DNA of 64,000 nucleotides from Dokdonella sp. Its GTDB lineage: Bacteria; Pseudomonadota; Gammaproteobacteria; Xanthomonadales; Rhodanobacteraceae. Where the stretch lies: contig NZ_JAHCAS010000001.1 in NCBI RefSeq assembly GCF_019634775.1, positions 682,001-746,000 on the forward strand, given 5' to 3'. Of the stretch, positions 46,170 to 54,548 are shown piece by piece; positions within the stretch are counted from its first letter, which is position 1, and every line of letters starts with the position of its first letter. The notes below the pieces were generated by a model that was not told the origin of the DNA, searched no databases, and was given only the letters and a program-made list of their open reading frames with translations. The position numbers were made by a program, and so were the translations under genes.

Positions 46170-47555
46170 ATGGCGCGTCCGCTGTCCCTGAAGGCCCGTT
46201 CGCTGACCGCGGCAGGCTTCGTGCTTGCCGGTTTCCTCGGCCTCGCCTTCTTCGCCCTCGACAAGGCCTTCCATGAGGCTTCGCTGGCTTCGCAGCGCGA
46301 GCGGCTGCAAGGCTATGTCTACGCCTATCTCGCCGGTGCCGATACGGTGCGCACCGGCACCCTGATCCCGCCCGAGGTCGGCCCCGATCCGCGTTTCGAT
46401 CGTCCATCGTCAGGACTGTATGCGGCGATCGTCGGCGACAACGTGCGCAATGCGCACGCACGCCAGTGGCGCTCACCGTCGGCGCTCGGCGTCGAGCTCC
46501 CCTTCGATACCGAGCTTGCCGCCGGCGAGCAGCGATTCGACGGTCCACTGGCAACACCGGAAGGTGAGCTCTACGTGCTTTCGCAGGGCATCGAGTGGAG
46601 CCTGCCGAACAGCGACCCGCTGAAGCTGACTGTGCACGTCGCCGAGGACGGCGCCGAGATGGCGCGCCAGGCAACCCAGTTCAGGCGCACCCTGTTCGCC
46701 TGGCTCGGCGGCCTCGGCGTGCTGCTGCTATTGCTCCTGCTCGCCGTGCAGCGCTGGAGCCTTGCCCCGCTGCGCAAGATTGCCGCCGACCTCGAGCACG
46801 TCGAACGCGGCAACCAGGAACGCCTCGGCGACGACTATCCCGTCGAACTGTCAGGCCTTTCGACCAATCTCAATGCCTTCATCGATTCCGAACGCGAACG
46901 CCTCAAGCGCTACCGCAACACGCTCTCCGACCTTGCCCACAGTCTGAAGACGCCGCTCGCGGTCATGCGCACCCAGCTCGAGACGCAAAGCGACGACAGG
47001 CAATTGCGCTGGACCGTGCTCGAGCAGGTCGGACGCATGGACGAGATCGTCGCCTACCAGCTGTCGCGTGCGGCGACCTCCGGCCGGCAGACTTTCGCCA
47101 CGCCGCTCGCGCTGGAGCCGTACGCCGAGGAAATCGTGCAGAGCCTGGAGAAGGTCTATGCCGACCGCAACGTGCTGTGCGAGTTCGACATCGATCCGGC
47201 CGCGCGTTTCCACGGCGACCAGGGCGACCTGCTCGAACTGCTCGGCAATCTGCTCGAGAACGCCTTCAAGTGGGCACGCCACCGTGTCCTGCTGAGCGCA
47301 CGCCCGCATCAGGAAGAGGGCAGCCGCTGGCCCAGCCTCGAAATCAGCATCGAGGACGACGGTCCCGGTATCCCCGACGACCGCATCGAACACGTGCTGC
47401 AGCGCGGCGTGCGCGGCGACGAGCGTGTGCAGGGCCACGGTATCGGCCTGTCGATCGTGCAGGACATCGTGCGTGCGTACCGCGGCACGCTGCGGGTGAC
47501 GCGCTCGCCGACCCTTGGCGGCGCCCGCTTCGACATCCGCCTTGAACGCAACTGA
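46170..47555 (+). CDS. phoQ: Sensor histidine kinase PhoQ
   Basis: This 461-residue membrane kinase has two transmembrane helices (about 12-31 and 174-194) with a 140-residue periplasmic sensor domain between. A HAMP-like linker, the phospho-accepting His257 in LSDLAHSLKTPLAV, and an ATP-binding domain with NLLENAFKW (N box), DDGPGIPD (G1) and GHGIGLSIV (G2) follow. It is the partner of PhoP directly upstream. Confidence 0.92.
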   Translation: MARPLSLKARSLTAAGFVLAGFLGLAFFALDKAFHEASLASQRERLQGYVYAYLAGADTVRTGTLIPPEVGPDPRFDRPSSGLYAAIVGDNVRNAHARQWRSPSALGVELPFDTELAAGEQRFDGPLATPEGELYVLSQGIEWSLPNSDPLKLTVHVAEDGAEMARQATQFRRTLFAWLGGLGVLLLLLLLAVQRWSLAPLRKIAADLEHVERGNQERLGDDYPVELSGLSTNLNAFIDSERERLKRYRNTLSDLAHSLKTPLAVMRTQLETQSDDRQLRWTVLEQVGRMDEIVAYQLSRAATSGRQTFATPLALEPYAEEIVQSLEKVYADRNVLCEFDIDPAARFHGDQGDLLELLGNLLENAFKWARHRVLLSARPHQEEGSRWPSLEISIEDDGPGIPDDRIEHVLQRGVRGDERVQGHGIGLSIVQDIVRAYRGTLRVTRSPTLGGARFDIRLERN

Positions 47556-47567
47556 GCCGAACGCTTG

Positions 47568-47754
47568 GGGTGCTCTGATCAATCCCGCAATGGCGTCATG
47601 ACGTCCGCAAGGTTCGCTGCGGGGTGGGCTTGGCGAAGTGCAGGCTGCTTGCCCGGGCGCGCCGCGCACGCCGCACTGCGGGCCTTGCGGATGTCACCCC
47701 GTCATTGGGAATCAGAAGCTTGGGGCCGTCCTGTGCGGGATTGATCAGAGCATC
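47568..47754. repeat. Interspersed palindromic element (MITE-like), copy with perfect ends
   Basis: The best-preserved copy of the family. It is bounded by exact 19-bp inverted ends, TGCTCTGATCAATCCCGCA at 47571-47589 and its complement at 47734-47752. The interior has GGCGTCATGACGTCCGCAAG and CACCCCGTCATTGGGAATC. No open reading frame. It lies between phoQ and the convergent glycosyltransferase gene and may act as a bidirectional terminator. Confidence 0.8.
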
Positions 47755-47755
47755 T

Positions 47756-48952
47756 TCAGTTGCCAGCAAGCGCCTCGACCTCGGCCAGCAGGCGTGCTGT
47801 CACCTGCTCGCGACCGTAGCGTTCGACGACGTAGTCGCGTGCACGCGCACCCTCTTCCGCGCGTGCGGTCGCATCGAGCGCGAGCACGCGGTCGATCGCA
47901 GCATGCAGTTCGGCTTCGCCGCGGAAGGCCGCGCCGCTGCGACTGGCTTCGACGTGCTCGACGAGTGCCTCGCACTCGCCGTTGACGATGACCGGCACGC
48001 GTTGCGCCATCGCCTCGAGCAGGACGATGCTCAGGCTCTCGTACGGCGAAGGCTGCACGAAGGCGAGCGCGCCGGCCATCAGCTCGAACTTGCGCCGTTC
48101 GTCGACGAAACCCAGGTAGCGCACGCCGGGCCGCGAACCGACGCCGATCACGTCGTGCCCGGTCAGCACGAGTTCGAGCTTCGACTGCGGATGCGCCTTC
48201 TTCCACGAGGCGAAACCGTCGAGCATTTGAGGGCTGCCCTTGTTGACGTCGATGCGTCCGCAGTACAGCAGGTACGGGCTCGCTTCGCGTGCCGGCTCGA
48301 CCAGCGTGGTCTCCACGCTCATCGAAACGACGCGGCCATGGTCGACGTTCCACAGGCGCGCACCGATTTCCTGTTCTGCCCGCGTATTCCACAGCAGGCT
48401 CGGTGCGCGGCGCGCCTGATGTGCCATCGCCTTGAGATAGGCAGCCGGCTCGTCGTGCACGCAAGGCACGATCAGCCAGCGCCGGTGCGGCATGGCGCGG
48501 ATGCCGTCGAACGTGGTCGGATACAGATAGGTGATGAAGATCACCGCGCGATAGTCGTCGCCATGCCGCGCGAGATGCTCGTGCAGGCTTGGGCAATGCG
48601 GTCCCTGTGCGCGGATGAATTCCTCCTCGAGCGACTCTGGCCAGGCGAACCGCGTCGCCGGTGGATGCGCACAGCGCGCGGCATGATGCGCGCGCAAACG
48701 ATCCCAGAGCACGCCGAAGTAAGGACCACGCTCGTGCACCACCTCGAAGCGCCGCACGCGAATGCCATCACGTAGTTCGGTACCCACCGGGAGATCGTTG
48801 CGCCAATGCACGTAGTCGGACGCCGCCGTGGTGAGGATTTCGATGTCGTAGTGCGGGCGCAGCAGCTCGGCATACTGCCACGCCAAGGCTTCCGAGCCAC
48901 CGACGAGCTTTTCGTGACAGCGTTGTACGACGATCGCGATGCGCGGCTTCAC
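47756..48952 (-). CDS. Glycosyltransferase family 4
   Basis: This 398-residue protein has the GT-B fold. The N-terminal domain contains IAIVVQRCHEKLVGGSEALA, and the C-terminal nucleotide-sugar site contains PSPYESLSIVLLEAMAQRVPVIVNG (the E(x7)E motif). It probably transfers a sugar from an activated donor to the growing polysaccharide at the membrane. Donor and linkage unknown. The start (48952) overlaps the stop of the upstream glycosyltransferase by four bases, so the three GT4 genes and the DUF4214 gene form one minus-strand operon. Confidence 0.9.
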   Translation of the reverse strand: MKPRIAIVVQRCHEKLVGGSEALAWQYAELLRPHYDIEILTTAASDYVHWRNDLPVGTELRDGIRVRRFEVVHERGPYFGVLWDRLRAHHAARCAHPPATRFAWPESLEEEFIRAQGPHCPSLHEHLARHGDDYRAVIFITYLYPTTFDGIRAMPHRRWLIVPCVHDEPAAYLKAMAHQARRAPSLLWNTRAEQEIGARLWNVDHGRVVSMSVETTLVEPAREASPYLLYCGRIDVNKGSPQMLDGFASWKKAHPQSKLELVLTGHDVIGVGSRPGVRYLGFVDERRKFELMAGALAFVQPSPYESLSIVLLEAMAQRVPVIVNGECEALVEHVEASRSGAAFRGEAELHAAIDRVLALDATARAEEGARARDYVVERYGREQVTARLLAEVEALAGN

Positions 48953-50031
48953 GTCCGCTGCTCCACCAGTTCGAGGAGCCTGGCACCAAGGCGGTCGTTG
49001 CGGAACTGCTCGCGATACCTGCGCATCCCTTGCTCGCGCAGGCTGTCCCTGAAGACTGCATCGGAGAACAACCGGGCGGCAGTTGCCGCGTAGACGAACG
49101 GATCAGCTGAGTTCCACGCGATGCCGGCGCTGCCCAGCGTCTCAGGGACAGCCGTGGTGGCGCGCGCCACGATCGGCGTGCCCAGCGCCATGGCTTCGAC
49201 CAGCGGGACACAGAAACCTTCGTGCGCGCTCAACAACATGAAAACATGACTGGCCAGATACGCAGCCTTCAGCTCGGACTCGCTGGCACCATCGACCCAG
49301 CGCACGTGCTTCTCGATGCCGTAGGCGGCGACCCGCGCGCGGACCGCGTTCGTGTACGCGGACAGGCGCGGATCGATCTTGCCGACCAGGACCAGTCGCG
49401 CCGGCTCGGCATAGGCACGCAGGTAGGCGGCGAACGCGTCGACCAGGTCGACATGCCCCTTGTTCGGCGCGATGCGCCCGACCATGAGGAAGTTGCGCGC
49501 GCCGTCGCCGAGCTCGTCGAGCATGGCCGCATCCGCCTCGGCCTCGAGCAGGTCGTCGATGCGGTGGAATGGAGCCAGCACGCTGCCGGACGCGCGCGGC
49601 GCACCGGCGGCGAACAGCTCGTCGAGGTTGTATGCCGAATCGCCGATGTAGCGCTCGCAACCGAGCGCGGCCACGGCGGCAATCTCCGCACGCCCGTCCC
49701 TGCAGGCCTCCTCATGCTCGTGCGATATCGAGTGGAAGAACTCGGGTGGTGTGATGTTGTGGTACTTGACGAAGAGGCGTGCCGGGCAACGCCGGAGCAG
49801 GTCCAGTCCCTTCGCCCAGCCCATCGAGAAATGATAGACAACGATATCGTCGGGGCCGACGAAAGCGTTCAGCTTGTGAGCAGGGTATGTGCGCACCGCG
49901 ACATCGTGGGCCGAAATGCAGAAGATGCGCGTTTCGAGACCGTTTCGCTCGAAAACGCTCGCCATGGTGAGCGCATCCGCGCCGACGGCATCACGATTGG
50001 CCAATACGGGAATGAGGATGGCTGCTTTCAT
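48949..50031 (-). CDS. Glycosyltransferase family 4
   Basis: This 360-residue GT-B enzyme has MVGRIAPNKGHVDLVDAFA and the donor-site motif SAHEGFCVPLVEAMALGTPIV. It resembles the next gene upstream (50048-51130) throughout, with shared KYHNITPPEF, RIAPNKG and EGFCVP segments; the two look like tandem paralogues. Member of the minus-strand GT operon. Confidence 0.9.
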   Translation of the reverse strand: MKAAILIPVLANRDAVGADALTMASVFERNGLETRIFCISAHDVAVRTYPAHKLNAFVGPDDIVVYHFSMGWAKGLDLLRRCPARLFVKYHNITPPEFFHSISHEHEEACRDGRAEIAAVAALGCERYIGDSAYNLDELFAAGAPRASGSVLAPFHRIDDLLEAEADAAMLDELGDGARNFLMVGRIAPNKGHVDLVDAFAAYLRAYAEPARLVLVGKIDPRLSAYTNAVRARVAAYGIEKHVRWVDGASESELKAAYLASHVFMLLSAHEGFCVPLVEAMALGTPIVARATTAVPETLGSAGIAWNSADPFVYAATAARLFSDAVFRDSLREQGMRRYREQFRNDRLGARLLELVEQRT

Positions 50032-50047
50032 CGTGCCCGGCCGCGAT

Positions 50048-51130
50048 TCAGGCGAACCGCCCGAAGATCCGGATCAACTCGCGCTCCAGCACGGCGGGGG
50101 CGAAGCGGGCCGCATAACGCTCACGCCCGCGCTCACGCAGCCTGGCGCGCAACTCCGCATCCGCGTGCAGACGCCCCACCGACGCGGCGATCAGCGCCGG
50201 ATCACGGCTCTCCCACGACAGTCCGGCGTCACCGAGCGTCTCCGGAATCGCACTCGAGGCATAGGCGATGATCGGCGTCCCCAGTGCCATCGCCTCGATG
50301 ACCGGCACGCAGAATCCCTCGTGCGCACTCGGCAACACCAATGCCGTGGCCGCGGCAAATCCCGCCCTGAGTTCCTTGTCGCCGGCATCCCCGATGATCG
50401 TCACGTTGTGGCGCAGCCCGCGCTCGTCGATGCGCGCGTGCAGGGCACGTCCATAGGCGGCAAGATTCTGGTCAAGCTTGCCGAACACGAGCAGGTGCGA
50501 TGCCGGATCGATCGCCTGACGGCAAACCGACAACGCATCGACGAGTTCCAGATAGCCCTTGTTGGGCGCGATGCGACCGACCATCAGCAGCAGCGGAGCA
50601 CCCCCGACGCGTGGAATCCGTCGATCATCGACCGCGCTGGCGAGCAACTCCTCACAGGCATGAAACGGCGGCAACGTCTCACAGCGCCTCGGATCGACGC
50701 CTGCGGTGATGAAATCCTCGTTGTTGTAGCTCGAGTCGCCGAGGTATAGATCGCAGTTCATTCGCGCGAACCGCGCGATCTGGGCACGACCCGCCTCGCA
50801 GGCGTCGACATAGCCCTTCGACCATCCGCGGAAGAACCCCGGCGGCGTGATGTTGTGGTAACGCACCACGCGGCGCGCCTTGACGCGACGAAACAGGTCG
50901 ACGATGGCATCGGCGCCCGTACAGTAGTGGTAGACGAGGACGTCATCGGGCGAATGCACCCAGTCGATGACCATGGCCGGATCATGGACGGGCTCGTCCA
51001 CACCCTCGGCACTCCAGGCGAACGTCGTCACCTCGTACCCCGCGGAGCGCAGACATGCTGTCATGCCGCGGCAGTCATTGCTGACCGCGTCGTGGGGACG
51101 AAGTCCAGGGACGATCTGGGCGATGCGCAT
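50048..51130 (-). CDS. Glycosyltransferase family 4
   Basis: This 360-residue GT-B enzyme has RYHNITPPGFF, MVGRIAPNKGYLELVDAL and SAHEGFCVPVIEAMALGTPII. It is the paralogue of 48949-50031. The donor is unknown. It follows the DUF4214 gene by 9 bases. Confidence 0.9.
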   Translation of the reverse strand: MRIAQIVPGLRPHDAVSNDCRGMTACLRSAGYEVTTFAWSAEGVDEPVHDPAMVIDWVHSPDDVLVYHYCTGADAIVDLFRRVKARRVVRYHNITPPGFFRGWSKGYVDACEAGRAQIARFARMNCDLYLGDSSYNNEDFITAGVDPRRCETLPPFHACEELLASAVDDRRIPRVGGAPLLLMVGRIAPNKGYLELVDALSVCRQAIDPASHLLVFGKLDQNLAAYGRALHARIDERGLRHNVTIIGDAGDKELRAGFAAATALVLPSAHEGFCVPVIEAMALGTPIIAYASSAIPETLGDAGLSWESRDPALIAASVGRLHADAELRARLRERGRERYAARFAPAVLERELIRIFGRFA

Positions 51131-51139
51131 CGGCTGGCT

Positions 51140-52072
51140 TCAGTCCGGCCTGCGCGGCGACGTGTCCTGCCCTGACCCTAGTTCGGCCAGGTTCGTCCGC
51201 AACGTCGTCAACCAATGGTTCATGCCGAGGACCAGTCGTCGATAATCCTCGTTGCCGTCCACTGCGTGCCGTCCGATCTCGTCGATGCGGGCTGCAAGTT
51301 GGGACACCTGCGCATCACGCAGTCGGCTTTCCTCGCGCAGTCCCGACGCCTGCCCGTCCACCAGCTCAACCACTCGACGCGAGAGCTTCTCGAGCTGTTC
51401 CGCTTGCTCTTGCTGCGCTTCGCCCAGGCTTTTCAGTCCAGCCTCGTCATCACCGGTCAATGCCGCCAGGCGTGCGGCGATCGCGTCCTGCTCGCGGGCC
51501 AGTTCGGCACAGCGGAGCTCGAGCGCTTGCACGGCGTCACGCAGTTCGTGCAGTCGGCCCGCCTGGTAGGTTTCCATGGCCCGCTGCTGGCGCGCCTGGA
51601 TCGGCAAGCGCGCAATTCGGAAACACCATTCCGCCAGGTAGCCGACGACCGGAACGTTGAAAAGCTTGGCCAGCAGGTAGCTCTTGCGCAGGCCGGCGAC
51701 GCGCACACCGACCGAACGCCCTTCGGGCGAGTACAACAGGTCGCCGAGGATCTCGACCTTGGTGGTCCCGGAGGCCAGCCGCCGCACCAAGGCGCTGCGT
51801 GTATCCGGCTCGATGCTGCGCTTGATGATTGCCTCGAACGCCCGCTCGACGAAGCTTGCATAGTTCTCGAGGCACAGCTCGTCGATCGAGTAGTCGAGCC
51901 GCACGCGCGGGCCCTGCGACGGCCCCCGGGCAGCACCAGCCTCCACGGGGACGGCCTCGTACGCCGACGGCTGCACCACTGTCTCGACCGGCAGGCGCCT
52001 GCGGATGGCCTCGGCTTCGGCGCGGATCTCGTCCTTGGTGCGCTCGAGCAGGGTTTCGAAGGAAACGGACAT
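51140..52072 (-). CDS. DUF4214 and coiled-coil protein
   Basis: This 310-residue protein has a DUF4214-like region (about 70-130; YASFVERAFEAIIKRSIEPD and VEILGDLLYSPEGR) and a hydrophobic/basic segment (about 135-165) that is probably not a full membrane helix. A long coiled coil (about 170-270, heptad-like LHELRDAVQALELRCAELA and EEQLEKLSRRVVEL-type repeats) follows. DUF4214 proteins are often beside glycosyltransferase genes and may be scaffolds or chain-length factors (inference). First gene of the minus-strand GT operon. Confidence 0.75.
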   Translation of the reverse strand: MSVSFETLLERTKDEIRAEAEAIRRRLPVETVVQPSAYEAVPVEAGAARGPSQGPRVRLDYSIDELCLENYASFVERAFEAIIKRSIEPDTRSALVRRLASGTTKVEILGDLLYSPEGRSVGVRVAGLRKSYLLAKLFNVPVVGYLAEWCFRIARLPIQARQQRAMETYQAGRLHELRDAVQALELRCAELAREQDAIAARLAALTGDDEAGLKSLGEAQQEQAEQLEKLSRRVVELVDGQASGLREESRLRDAQVSQLAARIDEIGRHAVDGNEDYRRLVLGMNHWLTTLRTNLAELGSGQDTSPRRPD

Positions 52073-52089
52073 CGTGGCGACAGTGCTGG

Positions 52090-53268
52090 TCAGTCGTGGG
52101 CGAAGGGGGGCGCGGCGGGTGCCATGACGGGGCCGGCGGGAGCGCTCCGATCGACGGCGAGCGGCATGATGCCATAGCTGCGTGCGATCGATATGTCGAT
52201 GACCGCATAGTTGGGTCGGTGACGGCCGTCGAGGCGCGCCTCCGCGCGACGGTAGCGCGTGCGCCCGGCGGCGAGGGCCGCATCGAAACCGGCCGCGGCC
52301 ACGGCGTCGCGATCGACAGCGTCGCCAGCACGCTCGCGCAGGCGACGGCCAAGCAGGGTGGTTTCGAGGAACTCGGCGTGGCGCGTGCCATCGTCAGTGT
52401 AGAAACCGACGAAGGCATGTCCCGGCACGAGCACGAGCATGGTGCGGATGCCGAGCCGCTCGAGCGCCGAGGCGATCAGCACACTGCCGTCGAGGCAGTT
52501 GGCCACGCGCTCGTCCCAGGTGTCGGCGAGCAGGCGCACGCGCTGGCTGTAGATCACCGGGCCCTGGCTGATGCCGGCGCCGTCGTCGGCGTAACGCAGG
52601 CCTCGGCGTTCGAGCGCCAGCCAGACCGCGCGCGCCTGGCGCCGGCGCGCCGCTGCGTCGCTTGCCTGCGTCGGCAGGCCGGGATCGATGCGGCGCGCGA
52701 GCGCAAGCAGGTCATCAACGACTGGCGACTGCGGGTCGACCCAGGCCGCGAACATGAAGCCGAGATCGATGCGCGCGTCGCCGTCGCGGACGAAGTACAA
52801 CGCCTCGTCGAGCGGATGCACCCGCACCTTGGCGCGACGCACGAGCGGCGGCTGGCCGGGTCGCTCGATGCTCGCTTCGAGCGTTTGCGTGCGCGTGGTG
52901 GAGAGCGCACGCAGTGCCGAGATATCCCAGTCCAGGCGTGGGCGCAGCACCTGCGTGCCGTCGACCACGGTCTCGATGACGGTTGGTTCGACCAGGCCCG
53001 GCGTGTCGATGCGCACGCGCACGCGCTGCGGTGGCGAGACGCCCGCCAGGCGCACACGCAACAGGCCACTGCCGGTGTCCACGCCTGCCTGCGACAGCTC
53101 CAGCGCGGGAAACAGCTCACCAGCCGGCGTGACCTCGAGGGTGGCCTCGAGAGCGCGCGTGGGAACCGCCGTCGACAGCAGGGCGACGGCAAGCAGGACC
53201 TGGAGGAGAGAGGGCGCGATCCGCACACGCGTGAGGCATGCGGCGGTTCGGGTTGCCAGCGGCAGCAT
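52090..53268 (-). CDS. Exported transglutaminase-like protein
   Basis: This 392-residue protein has a signal segment (SLLQVLLAVALLSTAVPTRA) and, in the second half, a transglutaminase-like catalytic pattern: Cys in RVANCLDGSVLIASALE and His in LVPGHAFVGFYTDDG; the third acid residue is not clear. The first half is beta-rich and lacks a recognised motif. It may be a periplasmic peptidase-like protein. It lies between the GT operon (minus) and the lipoprotein gene (plus), divergent from the latter. Start chosen at MLPLATRTAACL (53268). Confidence 0.7.
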   Translation of the reverse strand: MLPLATRTAACLTRVRIAPSLLQVLLAVALLSTAVPTRALEATLEVTPAGELFPALELSQAGVDTGSGLLRVRLAGVSPPQRVRVRIDTPGLVEPTVIETVVDGTQVLRPRLDWDISALRALSTTRTQTLEASIERPGQPPLVRRAKVRVHPLDEALYFVRDGDARIDLGFMFAAWVDPQSPVVDDLLALARRIDPGLPTQASDAAARRRQARAVWLALERRGLRYADDGAGISQGPVIYSQRVRLLADTWDERVANCLDGSVLIASALERLGIRTMLVLVPGHAFVGFYTDDGTRHAEFLETTLLGRRLRERAGDAVDRDAVAAAGFDAALAAGRTRYRRAEARLDGRHRPNYAVIDISIARSYGIMPLAVDRSAPAGPVMAPAAPPFAHD

Positions 53269-53351
53269 GCGCGCACTATCGTTGGCGGAGCTTGGTCTTG
53301 TCCAGTGCGGCTCCCGTACGCCAGCACCATTCATTCATTCTGGAGTTCCCC

Positions 53352-53825
53352 ATGCGTCCGATTGTCCTTTGCAGCGTCATCGCCCTCGTGCTGGCCGGAT
53401 GTGACGCGCCGCCACCCGACGAGAAGCCAGTCGCTGCCGTGCCGGCGCCAACCGAAGCCCCTGCGCCGGCCGAAGCCGCGCCGGTCAAGCCGCCGGAAGG
53501 CACCTGCGGTGACCAGTCCGCCCTGCCGGCCGAGGAACGCATCGCCAACACGCCGAAATGGACGCTGGCCAGCGAGCAGGACAACTTCGGCTTCGAGGTC
53601 TACCGCAGCGAGAGCGAGGACGGCGAGTTCACCAAGCTCAACGCCGATCCGATCCTTGGCGCAGGCACGACCGACGAAACACAGAAGTACCAGTTCCGTG
53701 ACGACACGATCGATCCATGCAAGGACTACTGGTACTACATCGAGTCGATCAGCACCTCCGGCGTGCGCGAGAAGTTCACGCCGACGTTCAAGGCGCCTGC
53801 CAAGCGTTCGCCGAAAGCCGGCTGA
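53352..53825 (+). CDS. Lipoprotein with FN3-like domain
   Basis: This 157-residue lipoprotein starts MRPIVLCSVIALVLAGCDAP (lipobox LAGC). A Pro/Ala-rich linker (about 25-50) leads to a small beta-sandwich-like domain (FGFEVYRSESEDGEFTKLN, YWYYIESISTSG), resembling fibronectin type III. Two cysteines (CGDQ and DPCKD) could form a disulfide. Function unknown. Confidence 0.7.
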   Translation: MRPIVLCSVIALVLAGCDAPPPDEKPVAAVPAPTEAPAPAEAAPVKPPEGTCGDQSALPAEERIANTPKWTLASEQDNFGFEVYRSESEDGEFTKLNADPILGAGTTDETQKYQFRDDTIDPCKDYWYYIESISTSGVREKFTPTFKAPAKRSPKAG

Positions 53826-53835
53826 GGCCGCCGCG

Positions 53836-54543
53836 ATGGCAGGCGAGCAGCCCGTCGACGCGACCGCCGCGTCGATGCGCGGCGTCAACGGCTACTGGCG
53901 CGCACTCGACGCCGAGGACATCCGCCGCGGAGAACACCGCACGATGGTCGGCGCGATGTGGGACGACATCGGCCGGCTGCAGTTCGAGTTCCTGCGTGCA
54001 CAGGGACTCGAGCCGCAACACCGTCTGCTCGATGTCGGCTGCGGCGCGCTGCGCGGCGGCGTGCATTTCGTGCGATACCTCGAACCGGGCCACTACTGCG
54101 GACTCGACGCCAATGCCTCGCTGATCGAGGCCGGCCATCACGAGCTTGCCCTGGCCGGGCTCGCCGACCGCGGTGCAGCCCTGCTCGCCGACGGCAACTT
54201 CGACGTCGCCCAATTCGGCCAGCGCTTCGACATGGCGATCGCGGTATCGCTGATAACGCATCTCTACGCCAACCACATCCAGGTTTGTCTGGCGCGCGTT
54301 GCCGAGGTACTCGCACCGGGCGGACGCTTCTACGTGACCTTCTTCGAGGCGCCACACAGCGCACACCTGGCATCGCTGGTGCAGCCGCCCGGCGAAATCA
54401 CCACGCATTACGCGAACGATCCGTTCCATCAGTCGTTCGACGAACTGGCGACCCTGGCCGCACGCGCCGGCCTCGACGCCGAACTGATCGGTGACTTCGG
54501 CCATCCGCGCGGCCAGCGCATGATCCTGTTCCGCGCGCGCTGA
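53836..54543 (+). CDS. SAM-dependent methyltransferase
   Basis: This 235-residue class I methyltransferase has motif I LLDVGCGALRGG, motif II GLDANASLIEA and the post-motif region RVAEVLAPGGRFYVTFFEA. Placed at the start of the plus-strand polysaccharide operon, it may methylate a sugar or cap the chain (inference). It starts 10 bases after the lipoprotein gene and precedes the GT-C gene by 5 bases. Confidence 0.85.
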   Translation: MAGEQPVDATAASMRGVNGYWRALDAEDIRRGEHRTMVGAMWDDIGRLQFEFLRAQGLEPQHRLLDVGCGALRGGVHFVRYLEPGHYCGLDANASLIEAGHHELALAGLADRGAALLADGNFDVAQFGQRFDMAIAVSLITHLYANHIQVCLARVAEVLAPGGRFYVTFFEAPHSAHLASLVQPPGEITTHYANDPFHQSFDELATLAARAGLDAELIGDFGHPRGQRMILFRAR

Positions 54544-54548
54544 AGCCG

